Source of the DNA: Ancylostoma caninum
Taxonomy: Eukaryota; Nematoda; Chromadorea; Rhabditida; Ancylostomatidae
Assembly (NCBI GenBank): GCA_037903475.1
Contig: JBAJFG010000096.1
Location: 992,001-1,056,000, forward strand
Length of the DNA: 64,000 bases
Direction of reading: 5' to 3'
The notes beneath the pieces were generated by a model, which worked only from the letters and a program-made list of their open reading frames with translations, was not told the DNA's origin and did not search any database. The translations under genes and the position numbers were made by a program. Below, in pieces: positions 12,007 through 24,478 of the stretch; positions within the stretch are counted from its first letter, which is position 1, and the number at the start of each line of letters is the position of its first letter.

Positions 12007-14189
12007 AGTGAAAGAGCATCAAACATTTCTGCGAAGCAACGCATGATGTAGGCTTTCTTTCAACCCGACATGAACCTTAGGGTACTTCGTACTTGTCACT
12101 GTTTCAATCAAACGATGATGCTCAGCTCCACACTAGCGCCGCTGGCGCCTGATGGTTCGCGCAATGTTGGCCTGCTTGTGTTTCACGTTCCCCACATACT
12201 GTTCTACTCCTCCTTATTCCATCGCTAACTGGCTCTAACGGGATCCTTTGTGAATAGCCGGACGCATTAGCTACCTTAGTTGCCTTCTTGTCTGAATTTT
12301 TGCAGAATAGGTCTGCTCCAAAATAAAAGAAAGGAGTCGCAATTTTCACATTTTACACCTTCTCGTCTACTCAAATATTCACTGAGGAAGCTACTTATTG
12401 ATTATATAACTCTGATAATCTCTCGTAACTCGATGAAGGATAAATACTCCTCGATCTATCTATATTCTAGGTTTTTGAAGTAAGCACCATCAGTAGACTT
12501 GAAGTTACTTAATAACTTGAAAGAGTCACCACTCATGCTCATGAAGAAGAAACCAAGAGAATCCAATGTTGAAGAGGTCTTTTAGTCACAATCCTATGCT
12601 TGAGCAAAATTTTCCGTTTTACGCTTTCCGTTTTCTGCCCATTTTTGGCCTTCCGTTTTCGTTTTACGTTTCACGGGATTTTGAATTTTAATTCCGCCCA
12701 TCTCTGGTCATATTCTATGCGGTAGATAGCAATGGGAAACGAGGATTGGCGAACGTCATTGTGGTTGATGTAGGTGAAGAGCAAATCAAGCCACGCAATT
12801 AGCCATGACAGCTGACAGGCTTGCATCCGGAGTTCAGAAAGGTCATACTTAGTCGTTTAAGCTCTGAGGATAAAGGAGAATGAGTAAGAACCTCGATGTC
12901 CTTTTTTGCGGGATGAGTGTCAAAATGTGAGCTTCACAACGTTAGCCCAGAAATAAACGATTCATCATGGAATACAAAAGCAGTCAGGAGTAATTTTGAG
13001 TGTTCAAATTTTTTTTCAATCTCATGACCACTGAAAATGGTCCTTCTTTTTGTCTGCTGTGATAAATCAGGAGTTAGTTCAACATATAAAAGAGGATGCT
13101 ATGGTGGCCAAAGACACAATTGGTCGGAGCACAACGAAGAAGAAAACGGAAAGATTATGTACACAGAGTCACACAAGTATGAGGTGCGTGCCAAAGTTCC
13201 ATGGCAGTTGATGGTAGATCATCGTTCGCATTTTGCTCCCTGCAGTTTCAATATCTGGAAAGGTTCTGATGTGTGCTGGCATCCCAAGACATCTGCTACC
13301 CATATCACCTTTAGCTCGGATTTATGGCACAGCGTTGCTGTGTTTTAGGTATAAACAAATGCTATGTGTTAAGCTAACCATGGAATTTCACTTTATAATT
13401 TCTAATCCGAACGATCAACAAGGGAAGCGACACAGGTGATCGATCAATGATGTGTTCGTGGGGGATATGTTTCACAAAGTCTCGTAGTTTCTCGAGGATT
13501 CCAAGGGGAGTAAAAGCTTGGAAAGTGCCTGCTCCCCGATTTGGTCGAACATCCGGCCTTGTCGACCGCGTCTTGAAAGAGCGTAATGTCTTGCTCACCC
13601 AATGCAAGGTAAACAAGACATTACAGCAAGACATTAGCCATTAATGTTCCACCACTTGAAGAGAATCGGTAAGAAGGAGAAGACGAGTAGACAGATTTGG
13701 GTAAGCAGAGCGAGGAACACCAACGTCGACACTATACATGTGACCAAATCGAATGAATTCGACGGCTTTTTTTCGGCTTGGGAACACTCGACACTCGAAT
13801 AATGATGCTATGATGGCTGCTATAGAGAGCCATACCCATCCAGTAACAAGGTCATCCTCAAAAACTCGTCGCGGACGGCAAGCACTAGGCGACAAAGAGG
13901 GCGTGTCCCGTACGAGATAACTCGACGGCTGCAGCATAGATGCAGACGTTTCTGGCATTCTGCCAGCTCTAGTACCAACTTGGCCCTGGGAGTGTGATAC
14001 ATCCCCAGGCGGGGTCAAGCGTGATGATGATAGAAAGTCGACCCCCATACTACCCCTCCTCCCTCTCAGCCGCCCAAAATACGACCCCCTTTCGTACACA
14101 AATTTCAAGTGAGATGAGAAATGAGAACGAAAATGCTGGCACTACTCGACTTCAAATTCAAGCGTTATAGCAGCAGTAGGAGTAGCCAT
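12007..14189. other. No supported gene; ACGTTTTACG-like patch at 12609-12685
   Basis: Contains a patch of CCGTTTTACG/TTTCCGTTTT repeats at 12609-12685, similar in style to the ACGATTTACG family. A 155-codon minus-strand frame at 13641-14108 has no recognisable domain. A segment at about 13071-13179 is bracketed by a plausible acceptor and a GTGCGT donor but has no supporting neighbours. Confidence 0.45.
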
Positions 14190-14412
14190 TGCGTACACCA
14201 TTAAGGGTTCGATCCCCTCTCTACCCAGAATTTTTGCAAAAAGTTGAAATGTACGCGTTTGGCGAATATTGCTCTGAAAGCATGAGTTCGGACTTGCTCA
14301 AGCAATTTGCTTCAGATTTGTCATGAAAAGTGTCGACATACGTCATCTACATAGTCAAGCGTTCGATCCCCGCCGCGGCTAAAATTTTTGCACGACTTCA
14401 AATAAATAAAGT
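14190..14412 (+). repeat. Dimeric tRNA-derived SINE-like sequence
   Basis: Two B-box-like segments, GGGTTCGATCCCC at about 14208 and GCGTTCGATCCCC at about 14361, lie 152 bp apart. Each is followed by an AATTTTTGCA block, and the second ends in AAATAAATAAA. This is the layout of a duplicated tRNA-derived SINE with a short A-rich tail. The A boxes are degenerate. Confidence 0.4.
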
Positions 14413-14469
14413 GTGCTTGTAGTGGGCTCGAGATATTCGGACGTGGTGCACGAAAGGACAATAAATCAG

Positions 14470-15215
14470 ATTGTAGGACTGGGCAGAACTAGCAGTACGG
14501 ACGTGCAAAAATTTTCATCTAAAATTTTGGCTTGCTCAGAGGCGTGGTTGTAGATGGGCATGAATAGCAGGACATCCGGCCGGTAGATTTGCCAATTTTT
14601 TCACAGTTTTAAGTAGTCGAAGGTTTGCGCTTTCACGCTATTTGGCTCCTTTTTCCGCAGTTGCCTCCACCGCGAATCATCTCCGTCGATAAAAACATGC
14701 AAAATAGGCCATTTTTATCGACGAAACGTCATCTCCGTAATGCTCGTGCTGAATCTTTTCTCTTGAACTTGAAGATCTGAAACTTGGGTGTAGAGCACAG
14801 CTGGGTGGGGTCCATAGAACGACTCTTTATCGGCCTGCAGGACTCAGTAGGACTGGCAGTACGAAGGTGCAAATATTTTCACCTAAAATTTTGGCTCAAT
14901 CGGAGGCATGGTTGTAGTTGGACATGAATAGCAGGAAACGTAGCCAAGAGAGGTGCCAATTTTTCCTAAGGTTTAATTAGTCAAAGGTTTGTGCTCTCAA
15001 GCAGTGTGGTTCCCTTTCCCGCAGTTTCATCCTTCCTGCTTTGATCTACTCGGTAAAAACAAGTAAGAATGTCCATTTTTATCGACTAAACATCACTTCC
15101 GTAATTCTTGTGTTGCGTCTTTTCCGTTAAAGCTGGAGAGCTGAAACTTGGAGGCAAAGCATTCATAATGAGACTTTTTTTCGTATTCGAAGGAAGAGTA
15201 AGACTGGCAGTACGT
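14470..15215 (+). repeat. Tandem repeat, period about 351-364 bp
   Basis: GCAGTACG-centred blocks start at 14491, 14855 and 15206. Between them the same order of words recurs: AAAATTTTGGCT, GGCATGGTTGTAG, ATGAATAGCAGGA, CCATTTTTATCGAC, CTGAAACTTGG. Two full units and the start of a third are present, diverged by point changes and small indels. Confidence 0.7.
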
Positions 15216-15332
15216 ATCAACAAAAATGGCTGTCCGAAATTCGGCCTTGTTCCGAGACATGGCTGCACAACTATAACACTAAAAGGAATACACGAATTCT
15301 CCATTGCAACCACGATCCCCCACCTCCACGAC

Positions 15333-15379
15333 CCCCCCCCCCCTTTATCCACCCACCATACGACCCCCCCCCCCCCCCG
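15333..15379. repeat. C-homopolymer-rich tract
   Basis: Two runs of 13 or more C separated by TTTATCCACCCACCATACGA. Length is likely unstable and may be mis-assembled. Confidence 0.85.
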
Positions 15380-15645
15380 GTGATAATTTATCAACACATG
15401 CTTGACCCTGTCCCCAGGTGTTGTCGCCATCACCCAGGTTATATTGAGAATGGTCAGCGTATTCCCATTAGTTCTACGGCAGCCATGCCAGAACAATATT
15501 ATAAAAAGTAGTGGAAATAACGTCCATTCATGTGAGAGGCAGGGAAAATTCAATGTGACAGGCAAGGAAAAACAAATCAGTATTAAATTTATCAGTCATA
15601 TGTATAAGTGGCTCTGCGCATACCTCACTGCTTTATCCCAACACA

Positions 15646-15861
15646 GGAATTTCAGTATTGAATCCAGACGTTAATTTTATAATAGGCTGCGAAAATGAAA
15701 ACGACTGTTTAGTCGAAGAATTAGATTTCCATGAAGGTAAAAGTTCAGCAGCTCGATCAAAGAGCATCAAAGAAGTGTCCATTCTTACTCGATGGTCCCT
15801 CTCCTTTCCACATTCGAGTAATAGACTCTTTTCAAAGAATTTGGTAAGCTTTGTGTCTGAA
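15646..15861 (+). CDS. Candidate exon of unknown gene (first of two)
   Basis: An open segment preceded by CACAG and ATTTCAG acceptor-like sites encodes an acidic stretch with VNFIIGCENENDCLVEELDF. A GTAAGC donor lies in phase 0 at about 15844, before the TAG near 15862. A second open segment in matching phase begins after CCCCCAAG at 15923. The composition is coding-like, but no domain is recognised and no start or terminal exon was found. It could be a fragment of a decayed gene or retroelement. Weak support. Confidence 0.25.
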
Positions 15862-15922
15862 TAGCGACTCATGTAAATTTTGGTTTCCTTGCTGTGTTGA
15901 AGCTTTTTCTCCCCCAAGAAAT

Positions 15923-16094
15923 ATGTGATCGTTGAGAAGAAAATGCAGCCTGATTTTGTGAAGCCTGAGCTATGTGATGATCATATGCAGCACCTCCCAT
16001 CTACATCAGGAAGTGAAAGCGACCGATGTATAGACTGGGATCCTGAATTTCGGTTCAATTACCCACGTTTCAAGGAATTTTCAACAAGGCACGT
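15923..16094 (+). CDS. Candidate exon of unknown gene (second of two)
   Basis: It continues the phase of the previous candidate across an intron of about 79 bp ending in CCCCCAAG. It encodes a mixed-charge segment including LPSTSGSESDRCIDWDPEF and meets a GTACGA donor-like site just after. The following bases turn into a tRNA-like sequence, which argues for a decayed or interrupted locus. Function unknown. Confidence 0.25.
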
Positions 16095-16095
16095 A

Positions 16096-16136
16096 CGAAT
16101 TTAGCCGAGTGGCAGAGCATGTGCTCTATGTAGGTG
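16096..16136 (+). pseudogene. tRNA-like A-box fragment
   Basis: TTAGCCGAGTGGCAGAGC fits a tRNA D-arm/A box and is followed by a partial anticodon-arm-like hairpin. No B box follows, so it is a truncated tRNA or SINE head. Confidence 0.3.
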
Positions 16137-16859
16137 CCCGAAACATAAAAATTCGCTCAAAAATGCTCTCATTTGAGGTTTTTACCGATGTTCGTTTAGT
16201 ATATGACGGGCCAAAAGTACGTTAACAATCTGCGTTTCGCTTCTAAGAAATCATGTTCTGCCTTGAGGTCTTATTCAATGGGGAGGTCGTTTTCGAAAGA
16301 TTTTCCAGGGTGCAAGGGGGGGGGAGGGGGATTAAATTTTAAGACATACTGGTCGCGTCGAGTAGCAAGGCAGTGGTTTTAGGGAAGGCCAAGTCTCCAC
16401 TTCTCAGATCGGACATTACTATACAAGAGAGCATTGCTACGCACATAATACAATTACTTATGCCCTCATCTGTTCGAAAGGAAGAACAAGCAGATAATTT
16501 TGCGGGAACATGATTATCCTCCATATTGCCTTTTCCCTAATTAGCCATTTGAATGTTGTACACAGTTCACTAACAGGCATTTCCTTTCCTCTATACTAAA
16601 AAACCACGCAAAGGAGATAAGATGCACAAGCGTTTGACCCCAATATTCCTGATGTCGACCATCGACATCTGCAATACACCAGTAATTAAAGGTGCGAGAG
16701 AGGTGCGAAATCCATCCGAGCGAGCACTTACCGCCACCCTGCAGAGCAGACAAGACAGAGTTTTGCAGATCTCGTCCGAGACACGCCCGTCGTTGTCGCC
16801 TAGTGACAAAGTTTGGTAATGGCGGCCAGAACAGAAACTTTGAAAGATGTAGAGTTGGA
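16137..16859. other. No supported gene; G-rich tract at about 16313-16330
   Basis: Overlapping short frames on both strands at 16339-16900 without motifs. A near-pure G tract interrupted by one A lies at about 16313-16330. Confidence 0.5.
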
Positions 16860-17115
16860 ATGGCATTGGACTGAATATTCGATTCGAATTGTTCATTCAT
16901 TCAGTAATTTGAAAAAAAGTCGGTTATTCGAATGATTCGTTCGTTATTCGGGTAGCCAAGAAAGTCTTACATTCAAATAATTTGTTCATTCGCCCATTTT
17001 GAAAAAAAGACACCCTATTCGAATCGTTCGAATGTTCGAAATTTCCAAAAAGCCTCATATTCGAACTATCTATTTCAAATTTTGTGTTTTTCAAATTATT
17101 CAAGAATTCGAGTAT
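16860..17115. repeat. ATTCGAAT-type degenerate repeat
   Basis: Dense ATTCGAAT, TTATTCGAAT, GTTCATTC and GTTCGAATG words with spacer words such as TTTGAAAAAAAG repeated at about 70-bp intervals. A weaker patch of the same vocabulary lies at 35560-35740. Confidence 0.6.
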
Positions 17116-20100
17116 ATCAAAAAGTATCTAATGCTCCAACGTATAGTCGACACCAGGAGGTCTGCAGATATTTGATCTACTGACATTCTTACAATCTGTT
17201 TCTTGTACAGATTGTTATTCATTGGCCTTTATTTGGTCAGGTGTGTCATCCACATCGAATGTCTTCCAAATGGCTGCACAATATTATCAAGGGAAAAATT
17301 TGCTGTAATAAAGCTTAATAAAGCGCAGCTTCTTAAATATAAGGCAAAACAGGTGAACGTACATGATCCGCTGTTGCAGCGCTATAACGCATTCCAGCAT
17401 GCTGCACTGACTACCATGTAAAAGTATGACCGTTTGGGCTCCGAAATTCTCATTCACCGTGTACACTCGTTAGACCTGTCTCCAATAAGCTGCCACAGTT
17501 TCAACCTCTTATGGCTTCACATCCATCATAAGCTCTAAATGAGTAGACACTATTCGGAAACGACATGTGCCACTCTTTCGAATGCAAACGACAATTTTTG
17601 GATTTGTGGAAAATTTTTCAGGGCGATTCCAATGCTTTCCTAAATTAGTAAAAATCAATATTGAGCTGAGTTAGTTAGTTAGGCTTTTGAAAAATGGAGT
17701 GCAACGGTCCCGGAACTTTTACACGCACCCAATAGTATGCAACCCACTACGAAATGCTGCGATTTGGCGTTTTCCCAGTATTCTAGGACGTCAGCGACCG
17801 GCAGCGCGGGTGGACTTCTAAACTTTTCTCATCATCAGCACTAACATTAACACCGACACCAACACATGCCTACAAGCCGACTGAGCGCGTTATTATATGG
17901 CACGATAAGGTCATCACATCTGACATTAAGTCTTATCGGGTCCACAGTGAATCGACAGCATTTTCAGTCGTTCGTTTCGGTCTAGCCCTAGATCGAATAC
18001 GTTGAGAGATCACATGCTATAAATCCGCATTCATATCGAGGCTACTCATAACTCGACTACTTTACATCCAGTACTAATTGCCATGCAAAATACCTACTTA
18101 GATGATTGAAAGTAAAGGCATCATCGGGGTGGTAGGGATTCTGGATATTGGGGCGGGTCATCGAGTGGGTGAAGCGGTTATCAGTTGTTCGTCATCAATA
18201 TACGATGAGAAGGCAGGTGTGACATGCGTGTGCGTAAATCACTGTGCAGACATGAGTGGGCCTCGCAAAAGCCAGATTCCCTTAGTTCTGGATGTTTTCG
18301 ATGGTTTGCAATGGTTCCTGCGTTCCGACTGATGGTTATATGACATTACCATCCAATAAGCTGCTGTTTTAGTAGTCCTCCCACTCCCTTTCGGCGGGCC
18401 CGTCCGAGCTCATTTTGCAACACTCCCGCGATCTGGGACCGGGATCAGAAACAAACGTGGATGGGTCGCAGTTGTGGCATGAGTGCGCATTCAAATTCCT
18501 CTCAGTTTCCGATTTGAAGCTACATTCGTCGCACATCCGAACATGCTCATCATTAACGCCTCACATTTTCTTGTTCACTTTTTGATATATAGCAGATGGG
18601 AAATTTTCCAAGGTCCGTTCTCCTCACTAATGCTGGCTTTGGTTATCGGTTTTTTTCAGCTAACTGCTCATGATAGTGGCAGCAGCCATCAAGTCACGGA
18701 CACAAAAATGAAACATTGATTCAAGAACACTACTTGTGTGTTATGCATGTTTTCTCAATTCAAGGTATAGCGTTTCACCTAATTCTTAGCTGAAAATGGT
18801 TCATAGAAAATTTTTGGAAAATGCGGTTGTGTCTACAGCAAGTCTATGGTGTATAGGATGTTGAGAAAGGTTTTCCTCCGTTTCTGACCCTTTTCTTCAA
18901 GCCTAACTTTCCTCTTCAACACAACTAACAATTTCTCAGAATCCCTAGAAAAACTTGCTTTTGGCAGGCAATTTTCTGATAGCATCTGAAACGATCCAAG
19001 GCTTGTGGATAGCATCCATTCGCCTTATCTTGCTGACAAAATGTCGGTCCCAGACCTTGTCGACAAATTGCTTTTATGCTTTCTTGTCAACAAAAGTTGT
19101 CGGCTGTATGAACTCGTCGACAATTTGTTCCGGCCTTTTTCATTGAAAACTTGTCAGCAGCACAAAATCGTCTAGTATTTGTTTCAGAGTTTTCAGAGAA
19201 TGCAGTTCTGCTCTCCTGTAATAGAGTGGCCAAGCCAAACAAAAGAAAATTTGTTGGGAAGTCAAAAACTTTAGGTAAACATCTCTCCTCGCTTGAAGCT
19301 GGCGGCCATTTATATCATGTTGTATGCATTCGCCATATTCACTTGTCGCATGAGGAGATGCATATGAGCAGCTGTAGTATTATAACAACAGTAATGTTCC
19401 ACCACCAGCTCACTGGTATCATTTCCTTCTAACAATAAGTTGTTGGCGGAACAACCATTGTACTCCTGTAATCAATGCATGCATCATACTCTATAATAAA
19501 GCGCTAGGACATATTACGAAGTATGTCTGTCTGTCGCCGGGTGACTCATCGTCTCAGGAAGTCGAGAGGACAGCAATTTTTTTCCACTTTCGGATAGAAT
19601 TCTCGGCGGCCAAGGCAGAACAACAATAGGGGAAGATTGAAGAGAGTTCCGCACACCCACTGGGAAGACTATTTCGCAATTTATCGAGAATGAAAAGTCG
19701 AGGGCGTTGTGGTTGCATGCCCGCGGTTAAGATGCTTGAACTGCAACCACATTTGGTCCAGGTGAACAGAATCCAGACAAAACAAGCTAAGACATACCCC
19801 ACCTCCTTCATCTTTTTACTTCTAATAACGTTTTCAGAATCATGTTTCTCCATAAAACATCATTCGCACTACATCAAAGCTAACAAAATCGGCACTGTCC
19901 AGAACAAAAGAGGCTCATATAGGACAGCAAAACTCTTAAAAACGTAGTATTTGCCTAAGAGTTCGGGAAAACAGTGTATGTGAAAGCCCCGAAAAGCCAC
20001 GACAGGGTGAGGAATATCGTTGGGGGGTGTTGCGGCAAGACCGAGCGACTAGCTGCTGCAGCTAACCACTCGTACATCCTGCCAAGATAGGTTTTTCTTT

Positions 20101-22536
20101 CACAGTTTTTGACGCCCTCCCCCCATCCTTTGGCAGATTCTCTTCTCTGGATACAAGACTAGAAGAGAACGGGTCGAAAAATGTTCTGAGGCCGCACAGG
20201 AATTTTTCAGGGAGCCCTTGAAAACAGCGAGTCGAAAGACTACTTCACAGTTTTAAAAAGAGGAATCGGTCAAAAATATTTATTGGAGGAGAAAATCTGA
20301 AACGTTCTGGAAAAAAAGAAAGGGTCCTCAAGAATTGAATTCATTTCATTTCATTCAGCTGGGAAAGGACATTCTGTCCACAGTAATTTGACGAAAATAA
20401 TTAATGATGCAGATTCGCAGAAAATCACTGTCATCCGCAAAGCGCGACGAAGCTACTCTTCGTGTGGTGTGATTTTCTTAAGCGGCGCTCTGGCTCGGGG
20501 GAGTTTTTTTTTTCAGAGTGTAAGTTTTCTGGCAAGTTGTTTTTGGGCGAAGCTGGGCCTATAACTTGTTTAAAAGGTTCTGAGTAGTAACTCGCTATCC
20601 CCAGCAACCGATCGAGCTGACCATGGTTTAGGCTTTGGTCGAATTTGCCGTCTTCAAACGTGAAGAACCGAAATTTTGCCGAAAGAGACAGATGAAGGGT
20701 TTATCGCATCACAGCTATTCTTCGTCGAGTCGCTAACGATGCTCTGCATTGTGAGACCGTAAAGCGAAAAGTCGAACTTGCTTACAATCAATGTTGATTT
20801 TTTTTCGGCATAACTGTAACGGAATGTCGAGAGAAATTCTTGTATGTAGAGGTAGGTCATTAACCGGTCTGTGTATACGTTTTGGATAGAAAGTTCGAGA
20901 ACAGTCTCGAAAACAAAAACAGGCAAGATAGAAACTAAACAGCAAGAAATTTTCCGGAGCAGAGAAAGCACTTCGCGATAACCCTAAAATTAATTTTCGG
21001 ATTTCAGAAGGAACAAAAAATAATGGTAGCAGTTGAAAATCAATGTTGCTAGAATCATTTTAATCTTCAGTTTTAGAAGTCACTTACATTAAGAAGACAG
21101 CAGCTCTCAATAACACCGATAAATCAGCTCTGCTTTGAAATTTCTCCTGTACATATGTTGTAGTAAAATACCGCGACAGATCTTTTCTAGAACAGAATAA
21201 TCTCATATCGCGTAATCTGTTTATGCATGCGCAACTCGTATTATCGGAAGCGCTGTTATTTCATCTGGAAAAGAAATCGACGTGTAAATTTTTGGTTCAA
21301 TTCTCCGTAACGTCCATTTGCATCGTTTCTCGCTCGAACTCTGAACGAGAATATCTTATCATTTCACCGGCTTTTACGACTCGCTCCATGCTCTGGCTCA
21401 CGTTGCGCCGAGAGTACTTCCAGTTCCATCTCAAAAACACCAGAGGATTCTTCCACTTCTTTCATGTTCACAATGCTGCGCACAGTGATGGATGCAGAGG
21501 TGTTGGGGAGGAGGGGGGGGGGGGCGCACTGGTGCGCACCAGTGCTGGACGCGGGAGTTGCTAGCACCACTGGGGGCGCGAGAAAAAGCGGCAACGCCGC
21601 CACTCCGCAGACGCAAGTGGATAAATCACAAAAAATATTTATTTTAATGTCAAATACTTAACAGTAAATATTTTAAAAATAGTTACAAAGATAAAAAATA
21701 AGGAATAAGCTTACACTAGCTATGCTATTAGCTCTTTATCTATTTTATAAAGTTATTTCAAAAATTCGGAGACCCATTCTCAGGTGAGGCGCCCCACAGT
21801 ACCTCTCTCTGCTTCCGTCACTGCTGCTCACAGGTCTCGAAAACCGACGGTTGCTCTGCGGAATCACCGTCGCTCACAGTTACTTTGCCCTATTTTTTCT
21901 ATAACTACTCCTATCAATCAAAGAAAGAATGTGGTAACATACGTAGACCCGAATAGATTTTTCTAATGCCACACATTATTTTGAGCTGAAAATTTAGTTT
22001 ACCAAATTCCTCAGAATGATCAATAACAAATCGATGATACGCACTGTAAAATAATCTGCATATACTTCTTTGTTACTGCAGTAAGAACTTCAGTAGTAGC
22101 GTAGCGGTCACCTAAGATATTTCCTCCTCCAAATGGAAGATTTTTCTTCTCATAAAAACTACTGTGGTGAGAATGCGATTTCCGCTTACACTAATAAACC
22201 CCTTGCTCCAACTTTTTTTTAGTTTCCAAGCCACTCCATGACAATATGAAAAGTCACTTTGGATAACAGAGAGTCCATCTAGAACTTGGATAACAGAGAG
22301 TTCATCTAGTGCATATTTTGTGTTTGGGTCTACTTTTAGGCCAGAATGCGCAATGCGCTTGCATCTCAAACAATACCAAGCAATTGTGAGCAATTTTCTT
22401 TGAGGAAAAAGATCATATTGAAGCTCTGCAGTCACTGGAAACAGTTGGTATGCGCTGATATATGACCAGCTCACGAATGGATCTACTCCATTTACGCAGC
22501 TGCACTCCTACGTGCTAGATTAATGGAAAGTTTGTG
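17116..22536. other. Long stretch without a supported gene
   Basis: About 5.4 kb of AT-rich DNA. Noted inside are a G tract with a perfect 20-bp palindrome at 21526-21545 (GCACTGGTGC and its complement) and a 27-bp direct duplication of GGATAACAGAGAG-type sequence at about 22261-22312. An open segment at 17211-17421 follows a TTGTACAG acceptor-like site but has no recognisable product. Confidence 0.5.
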
Positions 22537-22600
22537 GCTGTACAAGCTACTTACTGATCTGGCTGCTATAGGAGCCTGATCAGTAAGTAGCTTGTACAGC
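22537..22600. repeat. Perfect 23-bp-arm hairpin
   Basis: Arms 22537-22559 and 22578-22600 (GCTGTACAAGCTACTTACTG..., perfectly inverted) flank an 18-bp loop. It lies 8 bp upstream of the left end of the inverted-repeat element at 22609. Confidence 0.85.
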
Positions 22601-22608
22601 TTGATATA

Positions 22609-23018
22609 TTAAAGGCAGCACTAACGGAAATTTTTGAGTTGAAGACTTCGCGGTATATCGAGGTTTTTAGGGACGATGAACTCATTGGCAACGATGAAGT
22701 AGCGTAAAACACGCGGAAAACATCATGTGCGTCCACAAGGCGGACGAGTGTTCCGTGACGGGCCCCGCCACGAAACCGTGCAAATGGTTCGAATTCCATA
22801 AACGAGCCTCCGCTGAACTACATGCGCACACCCTGTCAACGGCGTTAGTTGGCGCGATGAAACCCTAATGTGCATAGCGGCAGATGTGTCCACGGCAGTA
22901 TCATCACAGGTAGGCGGCCATCCACGGTGTTCAACTTACTGTTGCGATTCTCCAGCGGCCCGCTACATGGTGAGCGGCTCATTTTGGAAGTGAGAATCTC
23001 CGTGAGTGCTGCCTTTAA
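22609..23018. mobile_element. TTAA-flanked MITE, short form (410 bp)
   Basis: The left end TTAAAGGCAGCACTAACGG (22609-22632) is inverted at the right end (22995-23018) with two mismatches in 24 bp. Both ends carry TTAA. The same termini bound the 788-bp element at 42808-43595. The interior has no transposase frame, so it is non-autonomous. TTAA target duplication is known for piggyBac-type elements; assignment to that superfamily is inference. Confidence 0.75.
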
Positions 23019-24198
23019 GAAGCGCGTTCACGTTTCTGGAGAAGATCCTGACATGACATATAAAATCAAAAATTGATAGCTGCTTCTGGCACGAGACCAT
23101 AATAATCGATCCTCATCTATTCTAGATACAGTTTTTTTTTCAACAAATTAAAAGTGAACATAACAGCTTACATCTATGAAATGCCGTTACTTTGGTTTTG
23201 TGAGGTGCAACTTCTTCTGAGGTGATTTACTGTTGATCACTTGCTGCGATTTATTGCCTTTGAGCAAACAATTGCCATTTTTATTGGAGCATGATGCCCA
23301 AAACTTATGCATTGCGTCTTTCTTCTCGGCTATGCGTCACGATGTAGCAGCAGAAGCATGGTTATTTCATAGTAGTTTTCTTTGTAATATTGACTTGAAC
23401 AATCCTAAGATTACTGTAAATTATTCGAATTACCTCATCTGGCCTTCCTAGTGACCAATTGCACTGAAAAAAGAACTCGAATTTAAGCTGTTCCGCAGCA
23501 GCTATTACTATACTTCATCCATATTTTTTCTTCATTTGACAATTTTCATTGGGTTGGGCAATGAGTTCGTACCATTTTTTTTCAATTTGGTTTTTCGCTG
23601 GGATCTGAACTCCTTTTGATTGAGTGTCAACTTTTGTATAGTCAATCGCGGCGGGACCTGGACGAGGGATGGGGAGAGAGCAGCTCCAAATGAGAAGTTC
23701 GAGTTGATCCCGTGAAGTTGAAGTTCAATTAATTTCAGTTCTCTTTGAGATTTAGATAGTACGTTGTCATCTGCAACTACGTGCCTGTTTCCAGCAAAAT
23801 CCGGCTTATTTGCAGGAGTTTCCCATGATAGCTCCGTGAACTCCAAAATCAATTGATTCTAATTTCCTACGACAGTAAGAGTAGGAGTAGTATTTGTAAT
23901 CTTACTGTGAAATTTGAGCAAGATCCGTTTAGTACCAACGATGCTGTGGACACGATGCTGGTAGTTTTTCAAGTGTAATTTCTAAATTTCTAAAACAAAT
24001 ATTAATTTTACTTATATTTCAGTCAGAATTAATAGAATTGATGGAAGAAAGATTCTTAGGTTCAATCTCCCCTCTTTGCTCTCATTTCCAAAGAAGTTGA
24101 TGATTATTCAACCAAGGTCCAAGTCCCAGGTATGAAGTCCCTTTTGCTCACCTTACGAAGCCCCGCTTGCCTTGAGTCGTCTTTGCCGAAGTCTGGTT
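23019..24198. other. No recognisable gene
   Basis: AT-rich DNA with short frames (up to 106 codons on the minus strand at 23532-23852) and no family signature. Confidence 0.5.
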
Positions 24199-24478
24199 GG
24201 TATACTGTAGAAACGGTATATCACAGAATCCTCTCAAATTTTGCACAGAGTGGTTATTTCATGCACTGATCACAATTATCAACGTTATTTCGCGTGCCAT
24301 CTTCAATTTCTTTTTGAAATCGGGATTTTCTCCGAATTTCCTGATTTTTAGCTGCGGCATAGCTACGAAAATGGGGTTACAGAACAAAATAGATGCGCTA
24401 TTCGTGATTAGCACCCCCAATAACCGCCGTAGACAAAATTTGAGAGGATTCTGTGAGATGCAGTATATGCAGTATACC
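24199..24478. mobile_element. MITE with GGTATACTG ends (280 bp)
   Basis: GGTATACTG at 24199 is matched by inverted CAGTATACC ending at 24478. Further in, CACAGAATCCTCTCAAATTTTG at about 24222 is inverted at about 24432-24453. The terminal repeats total about 45 bp with mismatches. A partly duplicated interior block (ACAAAATAGAT.CG.TATTCGTG) also recurs just outside the right end near 24505. Confidence 0.65.

Noticed and set aside
13071..13179. Segment between an acceptor-like AATCAG and a GTGCGT donor-like site
   Set aside because: Two frames are open through it and neither is supported by neighbours.
13641..14108. 155-codon minus-strand frame
   Set aside because: No recognisable domain, no neighbouring exons with matching phase; this length is expected a few times by chance in 64 kb read on six frames.
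17203..17421. Open segment after TTGTACAG, considered as a last exon
   Set aside because: No upstream exon in matching phase and no recognised product.
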